Shown here: positions 1 through 5,778 of the stretch, piece after piece | Position numbering within the stretch: the stretch's first letter is position 1 | How the letters are laid out: each line of letters begins with the position of its first letter | Translations under genes and position numbers: made by a program | The notes under the pieces: model-generated | What the model saw: the letters and a program-made list of their open reading frames with translations, nothing else | What the model was told of the DNA's origin: nothing | Databases searched by the model: none | From: CAZUFB01 sp048173955 | GTDB taxonomy: Bacteria > Actinomycetota > Coriobacteriia > Coriobacteriales > UMGS124 | Assembly (NCBI GenBank): GCA_048173955.1 | Contig: DBEYOB010000051.1 | Span: 1 to 8,226 of the forward strand | DNA length: 8,226 bases | Reading direction: 5' to 3'

Positions 1-711
1 GCCTTGACCGAGGCGGAGCTGGACACCGTCGTGGCGACCTACACCTATGCGGGGGAGACGCTCACGATAACCGCCCGCGCCGCGATCGAGGACTCCACGA
101 GCGTCGAGGCGGTCAAAAACGACGACGGCACCTACGCCGCGCCGACCGCTGACATGATCCTCGCCTGCGCGCGCAACCAGATTCTTACCCGCCTCGTGGC
201 AGAGGCGGGAATCGAGGTTTCCGACGAGGAGCTGGCCGCCTACGCCGAGCAGACCCTCGGGACGGGCGACTTCGCCGAAATCGCCGCGTACTACCAGATG
301 GACGAGGACCACGCGCGCCGCATCGTTGGCGACGCGGTGGCCGTCGCCAAGCTGCGCGACCAGGTGGCCGGCTCGGTCGGGGATGCCCCCCAGCCGCCGA
401 CCGCCCCCGCCGACGAGGAGGGCGCGACCTCCGCGACCGAGGAGTACGGCTCCTACGTCGCGGGCCTGCTCGGGGAGAGCTGGGACGCCGCCTCCCAGAC
501 GTGGGCGGACACCGACAACGCGTACTACCAGGCGCTCGCCGCATCCGATTTCGACGGCACCGCCGCGAGCTACCAGACAGCCCAGACTGCCTACTACGTC
601 GCCTACGCGCTCTACCAGGAACAGGTTGCCGAGCAGCGCGCCGTCTGGACCGACTACGTGAACGGCTACCTCGGCCAGGCCACGATCTCGATCGCGACGC
701 TGCGGTCGTGA
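1..711 (+). CDS. C-terminal part of a SurA/PrsA/trigger-factor-like chaperone-type protein (5' end outside window)
   Basis: The frame is open from base 1, so the TTG at base 4 need not be a start and the gene probably begins upstream; 236 codons are visible before TGA at 709-711. Counting from the first codon, residues 50-123 form an amphipathic helical block with the pattern ILTRLVAEAGIEVSDEELAA, then GDFAEIAAYYQMDEDHARRI and a basic/acidic helix ending LRDQVAG. This resembles the helical peptide-binding domain of SurA, PrsA and trigger factor, where a 'vsdeEl' helix is followed by a 'Y-x-M/s-e-e' helix. A Pro-rich acidic linker (about 125-145) leads to a Tyr/Ala-rich helical tail (148-236). 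No rotamase domain is visible in this part. An extracytoplasmic location is inferred; the signal peptide or lipobox, if any, is outside the window. The family call is by pattern only and could be wrong; that it is a real gene is likely from the codon use and clean stop. Confidence 0.6.
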   Translation, partial: ALTEAELDTVVATYTYAGETLTITARAAIEDSTSVEAVKNDDGTYAAPTADMILACARNQILTRLVAEAGIEVSDEELAAYAEQTLGTGDFAEIAAYYQMDEDHARRIVGDAVAVAKLRDQVAGSVGDAPQPPTAPADEEGATSATEEYGSYVAGLLGESWDAASQTWADTDNAYYQALAASDFDGTAASYQTAQTAYYVAYALYQEQVAEQRAVWTDYVNGYLGQATISIATLRS

Positions 712-716
712 CACGC

Positions 717-754
717 CCGGGCCGGGGCCCGGCGGGCGGAACGTAAGCGTTCCG
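717..754 (+). terminator. Two tandem hairpins after the first gene, possible terminator without U-tract
   Basis: Six bases after the stop there is a GC stem CCGGGC (717-722) / GCCCGG (727-732), then a second perfect 7-bp stem CGGAACG (737-743) / CGTTCCG (748-754) with loop TAAG. On the + strand the second hairpin is followed by TCAAAAAATTG and not by a T-run, so it is not a standard intrinsic terminator. It may still end or stabilise the upstream transcript. Confidence 0.4.
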
Positions 755-786
755 TCAAAAAATTGCCCGACAAATCACCGATTGTG

Positions 787-816
787 TGAACAAAACGTGG
801 CGAAATGGTGCATCAT
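787..816 (+). promoter_or_regulatory. Weak candidate promoter for the small acidic protein gene
   Basis: TGAACA (787-792; 4 of 6 matches to TTGACA) and CATCAT (811-816; 4 of 6 to TATAAT) are separated by 18 bp, inside an AT-richer stretch (about 755-820) that stands out from the GC-rich surroundings. Transcription would start near 823, giving a leader of about 80 nt. A promoter is needed between the hairpins at 717-754 and the gene at 902, but this exact placement is uncertain. Confidence 0.35.
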
Positions 817-889
817 GGTAGCGAGCAGATCCCGGCGTCCCGAACCCGGGGCGGCTGGCGCGGCGCATCGGGCGCGCGCCATGACGAGG

Positions 890-895
890 AAGGAG
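890..895 (+). promoter_or_regulatory. Shine-Dalgarno site fixing the start at 902
   Basis: AAGGAG lies 6 nt before ATG 902. The in-frame ATG codons at 815 and 881 have no comparable site upstream, so 902 is the preferred start. Confidence 0.85.
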
Positions 896-901
896 CTGAC
901 G

Positions 902-1204
902 ATGGGACAGAAGGCACAGAACCCGATCGACATCACGGTTGAGGACCTCCCCACGTACCTGAGGGCGAACCACTCGGTCTTCATGGACCTGAACGGCAAG
1001 ACCTACTACCTCACCGACGTGAACGACCACTTCTGGCGCGTCCAGGACACCGAGAACCTGAACGACAAGGGTCATTTCACCGATCTGAGCGAGCCGGTCG
1101 ACACCGTGAACGCCTTCCTCGAGTCGCCCGCCATCGACGGCAAGACCATCATCGAGCTGTTCGGCGAGGCGACGTTCTACGCCTCCGAGAAGCCCGAGGC
1201 CTAA
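902..1204 (+). CDS. Small acidic protein of unknown function (100 aa)
   Basis: I do not recognise the family. The start is ATG 902, chosen because AAGGAG sits 6 nt upstream. The product has 18 Asp/Glu against 7 Lys/Arg, so it is strongly acidic. It has no signal peptide, membrane segment or cysteine. Residues 12-30 (ITVEDLPTYLRANHSVFMDL) look like a helix leading into a strand. Residues 31-50 (NGKTYYLTDVNDHFWRVQDT) have the alternating aromatic pattern of a small beta sheet, and 60-90 contain LSEPVDTVNAFL and KTIIELFGEATFY, likely helical. The codons are mostly the favoured C/G-ending ones (AAC, CTG, AAG, GAC), as in a well expressed gene. It stands alone, with its own probable promoter and a very strong terminator. 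A small cytoplasmic binding or regulatory protein is possible; no function can be assigned. Confidence 0.85.
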   Translation: MGQKAQNPIDITVEDLPTYLRANHSVFMDLNGKTYYLTDVNDHFWRVQDTENLNDKGHFTDLSEPVDTVNAFLESPAIDGKTIIELFGEATFYASEKPEA

Positions 1205-1255
1205 AGGCAGGTCCCACGCGCATCCCGGGTGCGCCCCGCTGCGGGCGCGCCGTCC

Positions 1256-1291
1256 GCCGACGCCCCGACGCATCGGGGCGTCGGCTGTTTT
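1256..1291 (+). terminator. Strong intrinsic terminator
   Basis: A perfect 13-bp stem pairs 1256-1268 (GCCGACGCCCCGA) with 1273-1285 (TCGGGGCGTCGGC) around the loop CGCA, followed by TGTTTT at 1286-1291. It lies 51 bases past the stop of the small acidic protein gene and separates that transcript from the ribosomal protein operon. Confidence 0.92.
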
Positions 1292-1334
1292 ATGGAGCAA
1301 CCGTAGCGCGTCGCGCGATTGCCGCCGATTCCGA

Positions 1335-1363
1335 TTGACACCGCGCGCATGCGCTCATACACT
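1335..1363 (+). promoter_or_regulatory. Promoter of the rplM-rpsI operon
   Basis: A perfect -35 box TTGACA (1335-1340) is followed after 17 bp by TACACT (1358-1363), 4 of 6 matches to TATAAT. The predicted start is near 1370, giving a leader of about 75 nt before GTG 1444. This is the best -35/-10 pair in the window, which fits a ribosomal protein operon read by the housekeeping sigma factor. Confidence 0.8.
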
Positions 1364-1367
1364 TCAA

Positions 1368-1396
1368 AGGTTCACTTTCAGAGCCCCGTGAAACCT
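1368..1396 (+). promoter_or_regulatory. Hairpin at the start of the rplM leader
   Basis: AGGTTCAC (1368-1375) can pair with GTGAAACCT (1388-1396) with one bulged A, around a 12-nt loop. It lies at the predicted transcript start in an AT-rich leader. The 3' side continues as CCTC (1394-1397), which could instead pair with GAGG in the Shine-Dalgarno site (1432-1435). A role in feedback control by L13, as for the L13 leader of Firmicutes, is inference; I cannot match it to a known RNA family. Confidence 0.45.
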
Positions 1397-1430
1397 CTGT
1401 AATGTGACAATCTTTTCGATGGTATGAGTT

Positions 1431-1437
1431 GGAGGAG
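1431..1437 (+). promoter_or_regulatory. Shine-Dalgarno site fixing the GTG start of rplM
   Basis: GGAGGAG ends 6 nt before GTG 1444. The upstream in-frame TTG at 1429 overlaps this site and so cannot be its start. Confidence 0.92.
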
Positions 1438-1443
1438 TTTTAC

Positions 1444-1896
1444 GTGAAGACCACGTACTACGCCAAGCCCGGTGAGGTCCAGCGCGACTGGGTCCTGATC
1501 GACGCCGCCGAGGGTCAGAACGGCGGAATGGTTCTCGGCCGTCTCGCCACCCAGATCGCCCTGATTCTGCGCGGCAAGAACAAGCCTCAGTACACCCCTC
1601 ACGTCGACTGCGGCGACTTCGTCGTCGTCATCAACGCCGACAAGGTCCGCCTGACGGGCAACAAGGAGGAGGAGAAGGTCTGGTACCGCCACTCCGGCTA
1701 CATCGGCGGCCTGAAGAAGGAGACCTGGCGCGAGGCCATGGAGAAGCACCCCGAGCGCATCCTTCAGCGCGCCGTGAGGGGCATGCTCCCCAAGTCGTCG
1801 CTCGGCCACAAGCAGCTTGCCAAGCTCAAGGTGTTCGCCGGTCCCGAGCACACCTACCAGTCCCAGAAGCCGCGCAAGATTTCCGTGGAGGCGTAA
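1444..1896 (+). CDS. rplM: Large ribosomal subunit protein uL13
   Basis: This is ribosomal protein L13 (150 aa), an early-assembling protein of the 50S subunit that binds 23S rRNA. The start is GTG 1444, set by the strong GGAGGAG site; the N-terminus then reads MKTTYYAKPGEVQRDW, matching family members that begin MKTF/MKTY. Family hallmarks are LGRLAT (31-36), LRGKNKPQYTPHVDCGDFVV (42-61), INADKVRLTGNK, HSGYIGGLK, PERILQRAVRGMLPK and LKVFAGPEHTYQSQKP near the C-terminus. Compared with the E. coli protein (142 aa) there are about five extra residues (AEGQNGGM) just before LGRLAT. rpsI follows with 1 base between stop and start, and its ribosome binding site lies within the rplM 3' end, so the two are translationally coupled. 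Identification is certain. Confidence 0.98.
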   Translation: MKTTYYAKPGEVQRDWVLIDAAEGQNGGMVLGRLATQIALILRGKNKPQYTPHVDCGDFVVVINADKVRLTGNKEEEKVWYRHSGYIGGLKKETWREAMEKHPERILQRAVRGMLPKSSLGHKQLAKLKVFAGPEHTYQSQKPRKISVEA

Positions 1897-1897
1897 G

Positions 1898-2296
<399 letters not shown>

Positions 2297-2323
2297 TCGC
2301 TTCTCCATCTGCTGCGCCGTATG

Positions 2324-2366
2324 GGGACGGGGTTGCCACCGTGGGCGGCCCCGTCCCTTTTGTTTT
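2324..2366 (+). terminator. Intrinsic terminator of the rplM-rpsI operon
   Basis: GGGACGGGG (2324-2332) pairs perfectly with CCCCGTCCC (2349-2357), followed by TTTTGTTTT (2358-2366). The 16-nt loop can itself fold as GCCAC against GTGGGC with one bulge. The T-run also lies where the -35 region of the glmM promoter would be. Confidence 0.88.
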
Positions 2367-2376
2367 CGCACGGCGG

Positions 2377-2385
2377 TGCTATCCT
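2377..2385 (+). promoter_or_regulatory. Extended -10 promoter for glmM
   Basis: TGC-TATCCT (2377-2385) has the TG of an extended -10 element and 4 of 6 matches to TATAAT. At 16 bp upstream the -35 position holds TTTTGT, a poor match, which fits reliance on the extended -10. The predicted start is near 2392. Confidence 0.5.
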
Positions 2386-2392
2386 GTTCTAC

Positions 2393-2409
2393 CACCGTCA
2401 CAGACGGTG
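2393..2409 (+). repeat. Hairpin at the 5' end of the glmM leader
   Basis: A perfect 7-bp inverted repeat CACCGTC (2393-2399) / GACGGTG (2403-2409) with loop ACA begins at the predicted transcript start. It could protect the mRNA 5' end or be a protein binding site; there is no T-run, so it is not a terminator. Confidence 0.45.
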
Positions 2410-2475
2410 CGTCCGGGGCGGCCGCGCGGCGGACGCCCGCCAAACGAGGACCCGAGACCTGGGAGCGTGGTTTCG

Positions 2476-3810
2476 ATGCCGAACGATCTCTTTGGAACCG
2501 ACGGCGTTCGCGGCGTTGCGAATGCCGACCTGAACTGCGAGCTGGCGTTCCGTCTGGGCATGGGCGCCGTCAGGCACCTGGGGCCGCGCCTCGCCATCGG
2601 CCGCGACACGCGGCGCTCGGGCACGATGCTCGAGAGCGCCCTGGTCGCCGGCATCATGGCGGCGGGCGGCACCCCCCTGTGCGCCGGCGTGATCCCGACT
2701 CCGGCGGTCGCGCTGCTCACGCGCGTCCACGGGGCGGACGGCGGCGTCGTCATCTCGGCGAGCCACAACCCGCCCGAGTACAACGGCATCAAGTTCTTCG
2801 GCCCCGACGGCATGAAGGCGACCGACGAGGTCGAGGACGCGCTGGCGGCCTACGTCTGTGGGGGCTGGGAGGGCCAGGCCTTCGAGCCCGGCCTGGGCGT
2901 CGGCAAGCTCGAGAAGCTCAAGGACGCGCGCGAGACCTACATCAACCATGCCATGTCCGGCGTCGACGTCCGCCTCAACGGCCTGCGCGTCGTGGTGGAC
3001 TGCGCCCACGGCGCGAGCTGCCGCACGACGCCGGCCGCCCTCGAGCGTCTCGGCGCCGAGGTCTTCGCGTTCAACACCGACTTCGACGGCATGGACATCA
3101 ACGTGGGGTGCGGCTCGACCCACCTCGAGGCGCTGAAGCGCATGGTCGCCGAGGTGGGGGCGGACCTGGGCGTGGCGCACGACGGCGACGCCGACCGCGT
3201 GCTGTTCGTCGACGCCTCGGGCAACGAGGTCGACGGCGACCGCGTGCTCGCCATCTGCGCCACCGACATGGCCGCCCGCGGCGCGCTCGCCCGCGGCGAG
3301 GTGGTCTCCACGGTCATGTGCAACCTGGGCCTGGTGCGCGCGATGGGCAAGGCGGGCATCGAGGTCGTGCAGACCGCCGTGGGCGACCGCTTCGTCCTGC
3401 AGCGTATGGTCGCCGACGGCGCGGTCATCGGCGGCGAGCAGTCGGGCCACATCATCTTCCTCGAGCACAACACGACCGGCGACGGATTGGTGACCGCCCT
3501 GCAGCTCATGGCCGTCATGAAGCGCACGGGCAAGTCGCTCGCCGAGCTGTCTCGCGTCATGACCCGCTACCCGCAGGCCCTCGTCAACGTCCGCACGCCG
3601 CGCAAGGCGGAGCATGCGAGCGACCCCGGCGTGCAGGAGGCCGTCGCGCGCGAGGCGGGGCTTTTGGGCGACGACGGCCGCGTCCTGGTGCGCGCCTCGG
3701 GCACCGAGCCCCTTGTGCGCGTCATGGTCGAGGCGGCGACCGAGGAGCTCGCCGGCGCGTGCGCCGAGCGCATCGCGGCCGTCGTCCGCGAGCGGCTCGA
3801 GGGCGAGTAG
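2476..3810 (+). CDS. glmM: Phosphoglucosamine mutase
   Basis: GlmM (444 aa; family about 445-450) interconverts glucosamine-6-phosphate and glucosamine-1-phosphate in the cytoplasm, the second step toward UDP-GlcNAc for peptidoglycan. ATG 2476 is chosen because the product then starts MPNDLFGTDGVRG, as homologues do; GGGAG at 2461-2465 is a rather distant binding site. All four domain signatures of the alpha-D-phosphohexomutase family are present: the phosphoserine loop ISASHNPPEYNGIKFFG with catalytic Ser96, the metal loop HDGDADR (235-241), the sugar-specificity loop GGEQSGHIIF (319-328) and the phosphate-binding loop RASGTEPLVRV (406-416). No key residue is missing. The gene has its own likely promoter after the ribosomal terminator. 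No terminator is visible between it and glmS (143-bp gap), so read-through into glmS, which supplies its substrate, is plausible. Confidence 0.97.
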   Translation: MPNDLFGTDGVRGVANADLNCELAFRLGMGAVRHLGPRLAIGRDTRRSGTMLESALVAGIMAAGGTPLCAGVIPTPAVALLTRVHGADGGVVISASHNPPEYNGIKFFGPDGMKATDEVEDALAAYVCGGWEGQAFEPGLGVGKLEKLKDARETYINHAMSGVDVRLNGLRVVVDCAHGASCRTTPAALERLGAEVFAFNTDFDGMDINVGCGSTHLEALKRMVAEVGADLGVAHDGDADRVLFVDASGNEVDGDRVLAICATDMAARGALARGEVVSTVMCNLGLVRAMGKAGIEVVQTAVGDRFVLQRMVADGAVIGGEQSGHIIFLEHNTTGDGLVTALQLMAVMKRTGKSLAELSRVMTRYPQALVNVRTPRKAEHASDPGVQEAVAREAGLLGDDGRVLVRASGTEPLVRVMVEAATEELAGACAERIAAVVRERLEGE

Positions 3811-3869
3811 CGCCCGCTGTCGTGTCGGCACCTTGTGGGATGGCGCCGCGCGGACGGGGAGGGGGAGCG

Positions 3870-3890
3870 CGGGGCTAGTATAATCCCCCG
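3870..3890 (+). promoter_or_regulatory. TATAAT box with flanking dyad upstream of glmS
   Basis: A perfect -10 hexamer TATAAT lies at 3879-3884. At the matching -35 position (around 3856-3861) there is only a G-rich tract (GGGGAG), with no TTGACA-like box. The -10 is flanked by CGGGG (3870-3874) and CCCCG (3886-3890), an inverted repeat that could be an operator. Start would be near 3891. Confidence 0.55.
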
Positions 3891-3908
3891 TTACACACGC
3901 GACGTTGC

Positions 3909-3933
3909 GGCGCGGCGCCCGGTGCGCCGCGCC
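3909..3933 (+). promoter_or_regulatory. Strong hairpin in the glmS leader next to the ribosome binding site
   Basis: GGCGCGGCGC (3909-3918) and GCGCCGCGCC (3924-3933) form a perfect 10-bp GC stem with loop CCGGT. The glmS Shine-Dalgarno sequence (AAGGGG, 3939-3944) starts 5 nt later. There is no T-run, so it is not an intrinsic terminator. The whole leader (about 63 nt) is much too short for the glmS ribozyme. A role in translation control is inferred. Confidence 0.55.
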
Positions 3934-3953
3934 TTCGGAAGGGGTGGATCGGA

Positions 3954-5774
3954 ATGTGCGGGATCGTGGGGTGCGTGGGGTCCGTCGACGCCCAGCCGTT
4001 TCTGCTGAAAGGCCTCGCGGCCCTCGAGTACCGCGGCTACGACTCCGCGGGGCTGGCCGTGGTCGGCCCCGACGGCCGCCTGCGCCTGCTCAAGCGCAAG
4101 GGGCGCGTCGCGACGCTCGCCGAGGCGGCCGAGGCCCGTCCGATGCCCGGCACCTGCGGAATCGCCCACACGCGCTGGGCGACCCACGGTGCGCCCTCCG
4201 AGCGCAACGCCCACCCCTTCGTCGACTGCACGGGCGCGCTCACGCTCGTGCACAACGGTATAATCGAGAACTTCGCGGCCCTGCGCGCCCGGCTCGAGGC
4301 GGACGGCCACGCCTTTGCGAGCGACACCGACTCCGAGGCGGCCGTCCACCTGGTCGAGTCGCTCTACGACGGCGACCTGCTCGCCGCGGTGACGGCCGCC
4401 CTGCCCCACCTCGAGGGGGCCTACGCGCTCGCCGTCGCCTCCTCGGAGCACCCCGACGAGCTCGTGTGCGCCCGCAAGGGCTCGCCGCTCGTGGTCGCCG
4501 CGACGCCCGAGGGCTGCTTTGCCGCAAGCGACCTGACCGCCCTGCTCGACCGCACGCGCGACATCGTGGCGCTCGACAACGGCCAGGTCGCCCACCTGCA
4601 CGCCGACGGCTCGCTCGAGGTGTACGGCCCCGACGGCTCCCGCGTCGAGCCCGAGGTCCTGCACGTCGACTGGGACGTGTCGAGCGCCACGCTGGGCGGC
4701 CACGCCGACTTCATGGAGAAGGAGATCGACGAGCAGCCCGAGGTTGCCGCGCGGCTGCTCTCGGGCCGCCTCGGCCTGGGCAAGGACCCGCTCCCCGAGC
4801 TGCCCGACGACGTGGCGGCCTCCGCCCCGCGCATCCTGGTCGTCGCCTGTGGGACGTCCTACCACGCCGGCCTGTTCGCCAAGGGGGTCGTCGAGTCGTG
4901 GGCGCACGTCCCCGTCGAGGTCGACGTGGCGAGCGAGTTCAACTACCGCGACGCCGTGGTCGGCGAGGGCGACCTGTGCATCGTCATCAGCCAGTCGGGC
5001 GAGACGGCCGACACGCTGACCGCCGCCCGCAAGGCGCGCGCGGCGGGCGCGCGCATCTTCGCCGTCACCAACGTCGTCGGCTCCACGGTCTCGCGCGAGG
5101 CCGACCACACCATGTACCTGCAGGCGGGCCCGGAGGTCTCGGTCGCGTCGACCAAGGCCTACACCGCCCAGCTCGTCGCGATGGCGCTGCTCGCGCTCAA
5201 GGTCGCCACGGCCCGCGGGGGCGACCCCGAGTCGCTGCTCGCCCGCGCCTCCGAGCTCGCGGGGCTGCCGGCGCTCCTGTCGGAGGTGCTCGCGCGCGCG
5301 GGCCTCGCGCACACCGCGGCCGAGGTGTTCGAGGGGGCGCACTCGGCGCTCTTCCTGGGTCGCCGCCTCAACTCGGCGACGGCGGCGGAGGGGGCCCTCA
5401 AGCTCAAGGAGATCAGCTACCTGCACGCCGAGTCGTACCCGGCGGGCGAGATGAAGCACGGCCCCATCGCCCTGCTGCAGCAGGGCTTCCCCGTGGTCGT
5501 GATCGTGCCCGACGACGGGGTGCGCGCCAAGACCGTCTCGAACATCGCCGAGATACGCGCGCGCGGGGCGGCGGTCGTCGCCGTCGCGACCGAGGGCGAC
5601 GCCGAGGTCGCCGCGCAGTCCGACGCCGTGCTGTGGCTGCCGCACTGCCCCTCGTGGCTCGCCCCGGTGGCGTCCGCCGTCTATCTCCAGATGCTTGCGC
5701 GCGAGGTCGCCCTCGCGCGCGGGTGCGACGTGGACAAGCCCCGCAACCTGGCCAAGTCGGTCACCACGGAGTAG
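3954..5774 (+). CDS. glmS: Glutamine--fructose-6-phosphate aminotransferase (isomerizing)
   Basis: GlmS (606 aa; E. coli 609) makes glucosamine-6-phosphate from fructose-6-phosphate and glutamine, the entry step of hexosamine synthesis. ATG 3954 is fixed by the next codon, Cys2, the glutaminase nucleophile exposed after Met removal (MCGIVGCVG). The N-terminal glutaminase domain (about 2-215) shows RGYDSAG, HTRWATHG (72-79), HNGIIEN (100-106) and DTDSEA. Two sugar isomerase (SIS) domains follow, about 290-415 and 460-590, with ACGTSYHAG, SQSGETADTL (346-355), VSVASTKAYTAQ, LKEISYLHAESYPAGEMKHG with Glu486 and His502, and the C-terminus PRNLAKSVTTE carrying the catalytic Lys601. It heads a tight glmS-acpS-nnr unit with its own TATAAT box and structured leader. 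Nothing is missing or broken. Confidence 0.98.
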   Translation: MCGIVGCVGSVDAQPFLLKGLAALEYRGYDSAGLAVVGPDGRLRLLKRKGRVATLAEAAEARPMPGTCGIAHTRWATHGAPSERNAHPFVDCTGALTLVHNGIIENFAALRARLEADGHAFASDTDSEAAVHLVESLYDGDLLAAVTAALPHLEGAYALAVASSEHPDELVCARKGSPLVVAATPEGCFAASDLTALLDRTRDIVALDNGQVAHLHADGSLEVYGPDGSRVEPEVLHVDWDVSSATLGGHADFMEKEIDEQPEVAARLLSGRLGLGKDPLPELPDDVAASAPRILVVACGTSYHAGLFAKGVVESWAHVPVEVDVASEFNYRDAVVGEGDLCIVISQSGETADTLTAARKARAAGARIFAVTNVVGSTVSREADHTMYLQAGPEVSVASTKAYTAQLVAMALLALKVATARGGDPESLLARASELAGLPALLSEVLARAGLAHTAAEVFEGAHSALFLGRRLNSATAAEGALKLKEISYLHAESYPAGEMKHGPIALLQQGFPVVVIVPDDGVRAKTVSNIAEIRARGAAVVAVATEGDAEVAAQSDAVLWLPHCPSWLAPVASAVYLQMLAREVALARGCDVDKPRNLAKSVTTE

Positions 5775-5778
5775 CGCC

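Noticed and set aside
782..901. N-terminal extension of the small acidic protein to 782, 815 or 881
   Set aside because: The extra residues are Arg/Ala-rich and unlike the rest, lie over the probable promoter and leader, and lack a binding site; AAGGAG points to ATG 902.
1218..1248. Extra hairpins (GCGCA/TGCGC and GCGCCC/GGGCGC) before the 1256 terminator
   Set aside because: Short and mutually overlapping GC stems with no T-run, expected by chance in this composition; the perfect 13-bp stem just after explains termination.
2341..2475. N-terminal extension of glmM to a GTG at 2341
   Set aside because: It would run through the rpsI terminator and the glmM promoter; homologues begin at the M-x-x-LFGTDG position, ATG 2476.
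3885..3953. glmS ribozyme (GlcN6P-activated)
   Set aside because: Only about 63 nt lie between the predicted transcript start and the ATG, far less than the ribozyme needs, and I see no match to its core.
4259..4264. A perfect TATAAT inside glmS as an internal promoter
   Set aside because: It encodes the conserved GIIEN motif, has no -35-like box at the right distance, and no gene start follows nearby.
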